DNA of 64,000 nucleotides from Fremontodendron californicum (Eukaryota; Streptophyta; Magnoliopsida; Malvales; Malvaceae): NCBI GenBank assembly GCA_030761205.1, contig JAULJL010000035.1, positions 10,744,001 to 10,808,000 on the forward strand, written 5' to 3'. A program made the position numbers and the translations under genes. Below are positions 54,425 through 64,000 of this stretch, in pieces; the stretch's first letter is position 1, and each line of letters begins with the position of its first letter. The notes under the pieces were generated by a model. The model was given only the letters and a program-made list of their open reading frames with translations, was not told the DNA's origin and did no database searches.

Positions 54425-56896
54425 CTATCTTGATCTCAACTTACCAGGAAATATGTGAAGTCTAGAATTATAAAGTAGAACTTTTTGCCCAACATCAAAT
54501 GTTTTTCTTGAAATTAACTTGTCATGAAAGGCTTTAGTTCTTTCTTTATGAATTTTAGGATTCTCATATGCATCATTTCTGAGTTCCTCAAACTTTTGTT
54601 TCCAACAATGCTTAACCTGAAAAGAATTTAACATAGAATCAGTGTGTGAAATTTCTGAAGCATTATCAAACTCACATTCAATTAAATAAGCTTCTAAAGG
54701 ATCATGGAATGTGGTAGTGGTGTTATGTTCATGAACAAGTTCTTCAATGAAATCCACTTCATGTACTTCTGAATCATCACCAGGTTGCTTGCAAGTGTTG
54801 AACACATTTAATTCTAAAGTCATATTTCCAAAAGAAATGTTCAACATACCATTCCTGCAATTTATCAGAGCATTAGAAGTTGCAAGAAATGGACGGCCTA
54901 ATATAACAGGAATTTGAACATTTGGATTTGAAACAGGATGTGTGTCCAAAACAATAAAATCAACAGGGAAGTAAAAATTATCAATTTGAACCAAAACATC
55001 TTCAACTATCCCTCGAGGAATTTTTACAGAACGATCAGCTAGTTGAAGTGTAACAGGTGTTTCCTTGAGTTCACCTAAACCTAACTGTTGATAAACAGAA
55101 AAAGGCAAAAGATTAACACTAGCACCAAGATCAAGCAATGCACGTTCTATTCTAGTGTTTCCAATGATGCATGAGATTGTTGGACATCCAGGATCTTTGA
55201 ATTTTGGTGGAGTAAGGTGCTGAATGATTGAGCTCACACTTTCCGTCAGAAATGCTTTCTTTTGTACATTATGTTTCCTTTTAACTGTGCACATGTCCTT
55301 CAAAAATTTAGCATAAGATGGAACTTGTTTGATTGCATCCAATAAAGGAATGTTAATCTTAACTTGTTTGAAAAGTTCATAAATTTCTGCATTTTGATTC
55401 AAATTCTTTATTGTTTGCAACCTTTGAGGAAAAGGAGCAGGATGCATACCTTTTTCTTTGTCCAAATTTTCAAGAAGTTCAGACTTACCATCATCCTTAC
55501 CATTACTTTTCGGAGGGGAAGGAGGATCTTGGTCTTTTGATGGAATGTTTTTGTCAATTGCCTTTCCACTTCGAAGAGTTGTGATAGAACTGGCATTTTC
55601 CTGTTGAGTTTCATTGGAGCAAGAAACAAGACATTGAGTAGAAGGGTTAGGCTGAGGTTGAGCAGGAAACTTACCTTTTTCTTGAGTGCGTAATGAAGCT
55701 GTCAATGTGGACAAGGTGTTTTTGATCTCATTGATGTCCTGTAAAGTTTGGTTATTCACATTTGCTTGTGTTTGCATGAATGCTTGCAATGTCTCTTCCA
55801 AGGTTTGTACACGTGAAGGTTGATAGGAAAAAGTGTTGCCCGGCTTTTGAGATTGTGGTACCTGAACATGATTATTATTCCGCCAACTGAAGTTGGGATG
55901 ATTTCTCCATTCAGGGTTATACGTTTCAGAGTAAGGAGAAGGAAAAGGCTTTTTAAATGTGTTTATGGAATTTACTTGATCATGCAACGCTTCTTTAAGA
56001 ATGGGAATGTTTGGACATTCAGAAGTGGGGTGTCCCATGATTTCACAAATTCCACAACTTTCTTCATTTTTAACCGTTTTGACTTCTTTTACTTCTCTAA
56101 GTTCCATGGCTTCAATCTTTCTAGCCAAATTAGCTACTTTAGCTTTTATCTCATCTTCTTGACTAAAATGATATTTACCTCTGTTAGAAACAAGATTATA
56201 TCTATTGAAACTTTCAGAGGAATTATCTGTGTGCCAGGCTTGAGAGTTATCTGCCAAATGGTCTAGGTAGTCAAAGGCTTCTTCAGGTTCTTTTTCTAGA
56301 AACTCACCGTTACACATTGTTTCAACAAATTGTTTAGTTTCGGGAGTTAAACTTTCATAAAAGAAACTAATAAGACGCCATTTTTCAAAACCATGATGTG
56401 GACAAGAACTTAACAAATCTTTAAAACGCTCCCAGCACTGAAAAAATGCTTCATTTTGATTTTGATTGAAATTTTGAATCTGTCTTTTCAAAGCAGTAGT
56501 TTTATGTGCTGGGAAAAATTTCTTTAGAAACTCAGTTTGTAATTCTTGCCATGTGCCAATTGACCTTGGTTTTAAATTATGAAGCCAAATTTTTGCTTTA
56601 TCTTTTAAAGAAAAAGGAAATAATTTTAGCTTGACAATTTCATTTGTGCATTGTTGGTCATTAAAGGTGACACATACATCTTCGAAGTCTTTTAGAAACG
56701 AGTAAGCACTTTCCGATTCTAACCCATGGAAATTTGGAAGCAAAGCTATCATACATGGTTTAAAACGAAAGTTGTTTGCATTGAGAGGAAAAATAAAACA
56801 AGAGGGTGATGAGCTTCGAGTTGGTTGCAAGTAGTCACGCATGGTGCGTACTTGTCTGTTCTCATCTTCAGCATGAACACTTTCATTGTCAGCCAT
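54425..56896 (-). CDS. Gag-protease-integrase-tail fusion, copy B
   Basis: The same deletion fusion as copy A, with the same terminal TAG in place of the conserved Trp. The 854-codon frame counted from the upstream Met (56989) differs at four residues by eye: one in the extension (SH/SR), Ser/Tyr before NLVSN, Tyr/Ser in PNP.TQ, and Ile/Val in the protease site (LGASVNLLP). No stops have accumulated, so it is still potentially translatable. The read-through remnant continues to 54251. Confidence 0.85.
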   Translation of the reverse strand: MADNESVHAEDENRQVRTMRDYLQPTRSSSPSCFIFPLNANNFRFKPCMIALLPNFHGLESESAYSFLKDFEDVCVTFNDQQCTNEIVKLKLFPFSLKDKAKIWLHNLKPRSIGTWQELQTEFLKKFFPAHKTTALKRQIQNFNQNQNEAFFQCWERFKDLLSSCPHHGFEKWRLISFFYESLTPETKQFVETMCNGEFLEKEPEEAFDYLDHLADNSQAWHTDNSSESFNRYNLVSNRGKYHFSQEDEIKAKVANLARKIEAMELREVKEVKTVKNEESCGICEIMGHPTSECPNIPILKEALHDQVNSINTFKKPFPSPYSETYNPEWRNHPNFSWRNNNHVQVPQSQKPGNTFSYQPSRVQTLEETLQAFMQTQANVNNQTLQDINEIKNTLSTLTASLRTQEKGKFPAQPQPNPSTQCLVSCSNETQQENASSITTLRSGKAIDKNIPSKDQDPPSPPKSNGKDDGKSELLENLDKEKGMHPAPFPQRLQTIKNLNQNAEIYELFKQVKINIPLLDAIKQVPSYAKFLKDMCTVKRKHNVQKKAFLTESVSSIIQHLTPPKFKDPGCPTISCIIGNTRIERALLDLGASVNLLPFSVYQQLGLGELKETPVTLQLADRSVKIPRGIVEDVLVQIDNFYFPVDFIVLDTHPVSNPNVQIPVILGRPFLATSNALINCRNGMLNISFGNMTLELNVFNTCKQPGDDSEVHEVDFIEELVHEHNTTTTFHDPLEAYLIECEFDNASEISHTDSMLNSFQVKHCWKQKFEELRNDAYENPKIHKERTKAFHDKLISRKTFDVGQKVLLYNSRLHIFPGKLRSR

Positions 56897-57144
56897 GGTA
56901 GGAGTTGTATTAGAAAGATTACCTGAAAAAGTTTCACAATAAAATCTAACTAAACGACGAGATCTAAAATCACGTCGCCAAACAAGCATAAAACAAAGTT
57001 AATATACAGATTAGGCGGTATAACCAGCCAATAAAAATAAAACAAAGTTAATATACAATATAAATATAAATATATAGAAAATTAGGCGGTATAACCAGCC
57101 AATAAAAATAAATATACTTATAAACTTATATACTTAGTATTGCC

Positions 57145-57162
57145 TCCCCGGCAACGGCGCCA
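57145..57162 (-). promoter_or_regulatory. Primer-binding site, tRNA-Asp, copy B
   Basis: Identical to 48891-48908, 6 bases from LTR3. Confidence 0.9.
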
Positions 57163-57168
57163 AAAACT

Positions 57169-58665
57169 TGATGGTAACTCAATTAAGAGTTGTAAACCCA
57201 AGTGCAGGTTATGTTCAAGTAATAAATTCTCGGGTGTCCGAGGTCGAACCACAGGGAAGCGTATTAGTAAGTATAAGTTTATAAATATATAAGAAAAAGA
57301 AAATAAACAAGATATTAGGGAATCAATAACAAAGAAAGTAAACAAGATATTAGAGAACAAAATAAACAAAATAACATAAAAGCAATTAAACAAGATATAA
57401 AAAACAATAAGAAAAGATGTTGAGGTTAGAGAATCCACTCTTGGTGTTATGCTAAGATTAATCTTGTTTTATTACACAATTGAAATCCACACATAAGGGA
57501 GGTTCCAATCGGAAAGTTTAGCAATTCAGTCCAAATTGTCCAACGTCCATAGCATATGATATTATGTTCATTTGGTGTCCTCAAAACTCATAAAAAGAGT
57601 CCAAGCATTCCTTATGCCAAGGTATATGTCTACAACAAATCAAGGTTATGAAACCAAGCATTTACTGTGCCATTTTCATTGTCAATAATGAATCAAGATC
57701 TCTACTTTGCAAGTATGATTTTAAACCAAAAGAAAATATTATCTATACTAGTGTTTATAAATGATGATTCATTTTAGCTCATGTTCAAGAGACTAACCTT
57801 AGCATTTACCAAAAGCTTCACCTCATCACCTCAACAATATGATTAGCAACACATACTAGATATGAATGAAATGAAAAGGAATGTAAGAAACATAAGTAAA
57901 GAACAAGAAAACTAGAGAAAGGAAAGAAGAAGAAAACTTAGAGAATTTTATTACAATGGCTAATATCCTACCAATGTATCAATGTATCCCCATACTCATC
58001 CAAGGCCCTCTATTTATACACATTTTGGAGGGCTAAATGACAAGAGACAAGCTTTACAAATTTCAAAGGTAGGTATAATAGGTGGGTGCATTTTTCTAAC
58101 AATTTTCGTCATATTGTATGACAATTCTGATCAGCCAGCTTGATGGTCGATTTTGTCAATGTTGGAGGCTCGATCTGATAAAATTGTCTTCTAGAAACAT
58201 ATACCCCTATCAGTTACGGATCCATAGCCGTTGGAATCAGATCATTTGCTGATGTGGATAAGAAGATATGGGCAAAATACGAAAACAGGTCAGCACAGAC
58301 ATCATTGCACATCAGCCAACTTGATGGTCGATTTCACTAGGGAAAACGACTCCGTTTCAAGAAGTGTAAAACATGAAAAAGATAGATATGCCTCTTAGCT
58401 TTGCACGGCTACAAATTTCAGCCTTATTGCTTCAGTGAAACTCGAGATATAGCGGATATGGTAAACGGTGTCGGAATTGGAACTGAACTGGATTTGCCCT
58501 TAATTCTAGTAATCTGAAATCACTCAAAGAAACTTGTGAAAAACACCAAATTACATAAAAATATAAAAGATCATAAACACAATTAGACTAAACAATAATA
58601 ACTCGTATTTGACACAAAACAATAATAAAACATAACTAAAAACTATATAATTATACGAGTTATCA
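57169..58665 (-). repeat. LTR3 (duplicate of LTR2)
   Basis: 1497 bp. By eye it differs from LTR2 at four positions and shares with LTR2 five changes that separate LTR2 from LTR1, which confirms it as a copy of LTR2 rather than a new insertion. ACTCT follows at 58666. TATA box TGTATAAATA at 58011-58020 (minus). Confidence 0.9.
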
Positions 58666-59929
58666 ACTCTTATGTTATTTGCTCTTAAGTCCTTCTACTT
58701 AATTAAACTATTTAATTAAGTCCTTAGTGATTAAATTCTCAATTTAATCAATTAGGTTCATTCCATTTTAATCTCTTAATTCATCTTTATGTGTGTGACC
58801 CATTAGGCTTCCAATATGTTGGCAATGAATATGAATTATAATCCAAGGATAATTAATTTACATTCGTAGATCATGAGCGGACTCTAGCAAGCCATCATGA
58901 CCACCCAAATACTGGAGAGTCAAGTTAGTCTCGACATAACCTTTCAGTCTCCAGTCCATCAGTGTAATTCGAGCCCTTCACCAAATATCCCGAAAAGGCC
59001 ATGAGCATGGTGCAATGTCTACTCATGTTCAATCCATATTACTTCTTGCAGCTATTGGTTAACTTTTTTTTTGGTGTAAACCCAGGGTGTCCCCCACCTC
59101 TATTTTATGGTTGATGGAAGACTAATCCCTGTTGGGTCGGGAGTGTAATGGTAAAGCTCTCCCAACATTGGAGACTCCCAAGATTCGAACCTTGGTTCTC
59201 ATCGAGAGGGTTGGAGCCACTAACCACTCCAACCAACCAAATGTTGGTGCTATTGGTTAACTTTGTGAACTTAGAGAAACTATTTCTCCTAAATTCATCA
59301 TACTCTAGCCAGAGATTCCATCAAGTTAACCAAATCCAAGAACAGATGAGATACATCTTCAATGTCACTTGGAGTGGTGAATCCTCTCTGGATCACTCAT
59401 CCATCTTCGTATGCTTCATGTAATACCCAAAATCACCCTACCATAAGCATCCCCTATTGGGACCCATTCAAATGAAATCAAAGTATGACACTCCCCATAC
59501 AAGATGACCTAAGTACACAAGTCAGAGGACTAGTTACACGACTGACACGTGAGAACATTTCCATAGACACTAGAGTGACAAAACCAAATGGAGTTCTCAC
59601 AGCAGACCATGTGCAGTGAACCTATTCTCTAACAAGCACCTACATGTTATCCCAAGTATACCGTATACTTCAACCCATGAGATCGGTTACTTACTTCATA
59701 AGTAAGAAGGCTTAACATGTACTAGTCTTTGAGCATTGCCAATGCCCCGTCTTGACAATACAATGACCATGAACAATTTTAGGAACATGGCTTTGATGCA
59801 TAAGGATCTCACAATTATAACTCTTTACAATTCATTTGCAAGGCCTTTATGTTCCATGGGCTTCATCCAATTAGTACTTTAATAACTATTATTATTGTAC
59901 TAACATGAAGGAAAACCTTGTATCACTTA
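58666..59929 (-). repeat. X2 LTR, right part
   Basis: Homologous to about 12857-13926 of X1. Bases 59749-59929 are the single-copy continuation beyond the duplication. It is cut at CTTGTATCACTTA, where X1 continues into GATATAGTG, by the T4 LTR. Confidence 0.8.
59064..59248 (-). mobile_element. tRNA-derived SINE, copy B (duplicated)
   Basis: Same SINE and same GCTATTGGTTAAC flanks as 50810-50994, differing by about one base in the interior. It was carried by the tandem duplication. Confidence 0.8.
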
Positions 59930-61586
59930 TGTAGACATCTAATTTTGTCCGGACCACTAAACAGGTATGTTTTCTTCCCATATTGAAGTTCCCAAGTGTA
60001 AAAAGACTGTTTTCATCCTGCAGGTGGTACTCCGAGACTTAGTTTAAGAGGGCGAGCACAAAAAGTCAAACTTGAAAAAAAGTCAACCCCAAAAAAAAGT
60101 CAACCCCGAAAAAGTCAACCCCAGAAAGTCAACTACTGAAAAAGTCAACCCACTTTCAAAATCAAGATTTTAAGTTCAATTGAAAAATGGCAAAAGAATT
60201 TTGATAATCCGAGGTCTACATTGAAAGATATGGAGTTCGGAAGTTGGGATTTGGAGATTCAGTAGAAAAGAAACCCTAATACGAGAAATTTGGGGAAAAG
60301 TGCTTAAACGATCAAACTGGTCGGAATTGAAGGTTCCAAATGAAAGATAAGCACTGACTACGGGTAATGGAGAAGTCACTTGCAAGAAAAACCGAAAGAA
60401 AAGTCAATCCGGGAGAAAACCGAGAATTAGGGTTTTTAGTGGATTTCGGTGAAATCGGGAAGAATCACAGAAATGGCCCGACTTGTTAAGACCAAAGCCC
60501 CCAATGGATGAAGAATGGTTAAAAAGGATGGCCCAAGGCTCAGATTGAAGAAAATCTGAAAATCGGATTTGTTTTGAGCAAAACCGGGTTTCGGAGGTAA
60601 AAGGGCAAAATTGGAAAAATTTGGGAAAAATAGCAAATGGACTCCGAAAATTATGGAAAATTTGTCAATCTCATTCTTAAATCATTTGAAGGAGATTGGC
60701 GAAAGAAAATCTTGATTCCGAGTTCGTTTGCAAAATGGCCAAATCCCGGGCTTCTTATGCAGTAATTCAAAAAGGAAAATCTCGGAAAAATAGCAAATGG
60801 ACTCCAAAAATTCTGAAATTTGGCAAATCTCATTTTTAAATTATTTGGAAGAGATTGGCGAAAGAAAATCTTGATTCCGAGTTCGTTTGCAAAATGGCCA
60901 AATCCCGGGCCTCCTATGCAGTAATTCAAGCCGATAAATCCCGAAAAAATACCAAATGAGCTCCAAAAATTATGAAAACTTCCAGATCACACTTTTTAAT
61001 TATTTTGAAGAGATTGGTGAAGAAAAATCTTGATTTGGAGCTCGTTTAAAAAATGGTAAAATGTAGGGGCATAAAAGGGCATTTTTGGGAAGAAAAAAAT
61101 CCAAATAAATAGCAAACGGACTCGGATAATTTTGAAAACTTCCAGAACTCAATATTTTATTATTTTGGAAGTATTAAAAAATAAAAATTGAATGTGGAGT
61201 CCGTTTGATATTTACTTGCATCCGGGGGGCAAAATGGTCATTTCACCCAAGCAACCGAAAAGGGCTTTTTTTGGCCCTTCAAAAAATCAGAGTTGGGCTG
61301 GAAAAGAGATGTGCTGGCATACCCAAGCCCAAAGAAAGGAGGAAGCTTCTAATTTTTTTTTTTAATCAAGTGGTTAAAAATCAAGAGTTAGTTAACCATT
61401 CTCTTTGATCAAGCCATGGTGATTAAACCACATAGGTTAAGAAAGATGTCAACATTATTTTTGCATAGCTGTAATTTGAGAGGGCTGAGATGCTAATCTA
61501 AAGGTGGTAATTTCATGACTTTTCATCTTGAATTATTGGCCATTTGATGGAAATTAGGTTACACAAAAATGACAACATCTTGGAGG

Positions 61587-61597
61587 CTATATAACCA
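61587..61597 (+). promoter_or_regulatory. Candidate TATA box of T4 LTR
   Basis: GCTATATAACC is followed about 30-40 bases later by a purine-rich stretch. The equivalent place in both T2 LTRs (about 17525 and 31750) lacks it. Confidence 0.45.
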
Positions 61598-62904
61598 TGC
61601 ATTAAGGCTAGCCCTAAGGAGGGGGGAGGCAGATTTTGGTTTCTTCTTTTCCATTTTGGCTGATTTCTCTTAGTTTTTCTTAGTTTTTATCTTCTTGGTT
61701 GAGAGCAAAAAAAGAAAAGTTTAGAAATAAAGGAAAGTTTGAAGAGAAAAGCTTGAAATATTAGCTTCTTGAGGTTGCTCTTGAGCACCAACTCTTGCAC
61801 TTTCATTTTCTATTCTTGTTTTTTGCTATTTTAATCTCTACTTGGTGAGTTTTCATTTTAAAATAATGTTTCTTGTTCTTCCTTCATTTCCTTTCTTAAG
61901 TATATTTTTTTTACATTTTGTTTTTACAATAAACTCACCATGGCCAAATGGCCTACATTATTTATTTTAAGTTGTTGTTTCAATTCATTTTACCATATTG
62001 TTTATGCTATTTTCTTTGTTTTTGATGTTTTAAGTGTTATGTTATTTCATGTTCTTAAGTTATATTTAATTTGGTTGCTTTGTTTGTTGCCATTTATGTC
62101 TTAGATATCATGTTTTTGCATTTTTAATTTTCTGTTTTCATGTTGTTTAAATTTGAGCATGTTTTAGAGTTAGCATATTAAGTGTTTGTGAAAATGCTTG
62201 TGTGATTCTTTGCATGATTCTTGTTTTATATCTTAGTGAGCATGTTTTAGATTTGGTATATTAGGTGTTTGTGAAAATGCTTGTGTGATTTTTGTGTTAT
62301 GACTTAGTTTTTCATGCTAGCATACCAAGTGTTTGTGAAAATGCCATGCTTGTTGGAGCTTGGGGCCATTTGGCTACTCCATGTGTTTTGCATTGTGTGT
62401 TGTATTTTTTGTCATGCTAGTTGTTAGGTTTTTGCATTTGCATGATATTTGGTTGGATTTTTTAATTAAGCATGCCTTGTGTTTGTGAAAATGCCATGCA
62501 TGTCTTAGGTCTAGGTTACATTAAATGCCATGCAAGTTCATGTTAGGTCTAGGCCATATTATTTATGTCATGCATTTTCCTTACATTTAGGTTTAGATCC
62601 ATGCATTTCATGCATTATGTTTGCTGCATTGTTTCATGCATTTCATGTTCATGCCACTTGAATAATGACTTGAGCCAATTAATGGTTCAAGATCATGCTC
62701 TCTTGAGCACACTTGTGGAAAATTAAGTTTGTCAAATTGATTACTCTACCTTTGTGATTTTTTTTATTTAGCCAATTTTTATCTAACTTTCAAAGAGTCC
62801 TAACTACTGCTTTCAAGTCATTTTATGAGTTTCAAATATTTTTACTTTGGTTTTTAAATGATTTTATCAAAAGCAAAAATGTGTTGGCAAAGAAGTTTTT
62901 TTTT

Positions 62905-63300
62905 CTCCTCCAAAAACTCGTACATCTATGATTTTTCTGGGAATTCATCTTTGATCAGAAAATTAAGCCGATTTTTTTTCGTGTAGTTTTACATGTCCTG
63001 AGTCTCCAGTATTGTTTTTAGAATTTTTGGAATTTTTAAAAATAGGATAAAAAATCGTGGATTAAAACTGGACAGTGGAGTCAGAATTGAATTTAAAGAA
63101 AAACAAAGCAGTTTTTTCTCCTCCAAAAACTCGTACATCTCTGGTTTTTCTGGGAATTCATCTTTGATCAAAAAATTAAGCCGATTTTTTCTCGTATAGT
63201 TTTATATGTCCTGAGTCTCCAGTATTTTTTTTTAGAATTTTTGGAATTTTTAAAAATAGGGTAAAAAATCGTGTATTAAAACTGGACAGTGGAGTCAGAA
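62905..63300 (+). repeat. Local tandem duplication in T4 LTR, about 205 bp
   Basis: TCTCCTCCAAAAACTCGTAC through CTGGACAGTG and TTTAAAGAAAAAC occurs twice (from about 62911 and 63116) with a few differences. The T2 LTR has only one copy (about 19050-19250). Confidence 0.8.
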
Positions 63301-64000
63301 TTGAATTTAAAGAAAAACCAATTTTCTGTTTTGGTTAATTTACTTAGAGTGGGCTGATTAGGAGGGTTAGCTACTGACTTAGGATGATTTCTAAGCCCTT
63401 TTAAACTCTAAAAATGGTTTTTCAAATCCCGGGTTAAGGGTAGTCAAGTCCGGATTTTTTAAACTTAGGAAATTAGAACCATTTAAAAATTTTTAGCCCA
63501 GTTTTTATTGTTAATTCAAGCTTTTCAAAATTGTTTTCAAACAATCACAAAGTATTTTGGTTTTAGAATATTTAATTTGACATATTTTCCTAAGGTAGCC
63601 GGATATCTTTTTAGATATACGGATTTCCTTAATTAAAGGAAAAAAATACATTTCATGCATTGCATTTTTATTTTCGTGCATATTATATGATAGCATTATT
63701 TTATTCTATGTCATTTAAATTATATGCCATACCATTCATATTTGTCATGTCATTTAGGTTGCATTATATTATTTAGACTTTACTATGTCATTTTATTTAT
63801 GTCATGCATATACATATTCATTTATTTTAAATGTTTGCAAAAGATAATGGTTTTCAATAAAAATAAAGATATTCCCGAGTTAAAATAATTCATGAGTTCT
63901 CTACCGGGTTTGCTGGAGGGAATATCATCAATTATCATTAATAAAGGAATATCTTTCTTTCAAAAAAAAAAGAGAATGATTCGGAAAGTTTTCCAAAACT

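Larger units (their letters stand above)
51495..59748. repeat. Tandem duplicate (unit B) of 43209-51494
   Basis: 8254 bp nearly identical to the 8286-bp unit A. The join at 51491-51494 is GCCCC from the X2 LTR running into ACACTTATC from the element interior. At the far end of unit B (59745-59748) CCCC continues normally into GTCTTGAC as in X1, and the source at 43205-43208 is also CCCC. The size difference is mainly one 31-bp leader unit. Confidence 0.92.
38951..59929 (-). mobile_element. Copia-type element X2 (leader and 5' LTR, host of nested insertions)
   Basis: On the minus strand the LTR ends CCGAATCCCAATA at 40092 and is followed after one base by the PBS TGGTATCAGAGC (40079-40090), complementary to initiator tRNA-Met, the usual Ty1/copia primer. 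The LTR itself is split into 40092-40836, 50412-51494 and 58666-59929 by an Athila-type insertion and an 8.3-kb tandem duplication, and is cut at 59930 by another LTR. The rest of the element to the left is short and has no gag or pol frame that I can recognise. Confidence 0.75.
59930..64000 (+). repeat. Tat-like LTR T4, incomplete at window edge
   Basis: Starts TGTAGACATCTAATTTTGTC, inserted in the X2 LTR. It holds AAAAGTCAACC repeats (60060-60150), the 160-bp array (60625-61200), a TATA-like CTATATAACC at about 61588, CATGCATTT-rich sequence and a local duplication (about 62905-63060 repeated at 63110-63300). At 64000 it matches about 20370 of the T2 5' LTR, so about 520 bp remain outside. 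Confidence 0.8.

Overview
This window is nuclear DNA of a flowering plant, AT-rich and made almost entirely of nested LTR retrotransposons. The evidence is the LTR families (Athila-type, Tat/Ogre-type and Ty1/copia-type) with their diagnostic primer-binding sites and purine tracts, plus a plant-type tRNA-derived SINE, a hAT-type MITE and a plant LOG-family cytokinin gene carried inside a retrotransposon. I cannot name the species and I see no ordinary single-copy host gene. All family names come from motif recognition by eye, not from a database search.

Layout. (1) 1-8528: Tat-like gag-only element T1 on +, with its 5' end outside the window; its broken gag is split by a hAT-like MITE (1216-1787), followed by about 4 kb of non-coding DNA with two minisatellites, a PPT and a 3' LTR. 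(2) about 8600-11335: a Tat-related LTR on the minus strand. (3) 11336-12132: an unclassified LTR-like fragment Y. (4) 12133-16238: remnant copia-type element X1 on minus (3' LTR plus a gag relic). (5) 16239-33561: a second Tat-like gag-only element T2 on +, with two degraded gag copies in series. (6) 33562-37873: an inverted LTR of the same family abutting T2, giving a very large imperfect palindrome. (7) 37874-38950: fragment Y, inverted. (8) about 38951-59929: a second copia copy X2 on minus, whose 5' LTR is the host of a SINE and of the most interesting element. (9) 59930-64000: another Tat-like LTR (T4) running off the window.

The key region is 40837-50411, an Athila-type element on the minus strand. 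It has 1497-bp LTRs, a 5-bp target-site duplication (ACTCT), a tRNA-Asp PBS and a PPT. RT, RNase H and the integrase core have been deleted in frame, leaving a Gag-protease-integrase-C-terminus fusion. Where Athila elements may carry an env-like frame it carries two extra frames: an unrecognised 178-aa protein with a Cys cluster, and an intronless 215-aa LOG-family protein (cytokinin riboside 5'-monophosphate phosphoribohydrolase). This looks like capture of a spliced host transcript by a retrotransposon.

After insertion, an 8.3-kb segment (43209-51494) was tandemly duplicated through a CCCC microhomology to give 51495-59748. Copy A keeps an intact LOG signature (PGGLGTLEE) and an intact 178-aa frame. 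Copy B has PEGLGTLEE and a premature stop in the 178-aa frame. No reverse transcriptase or integrase core was found anywhere in the window, so every element here looks non-autonomous.
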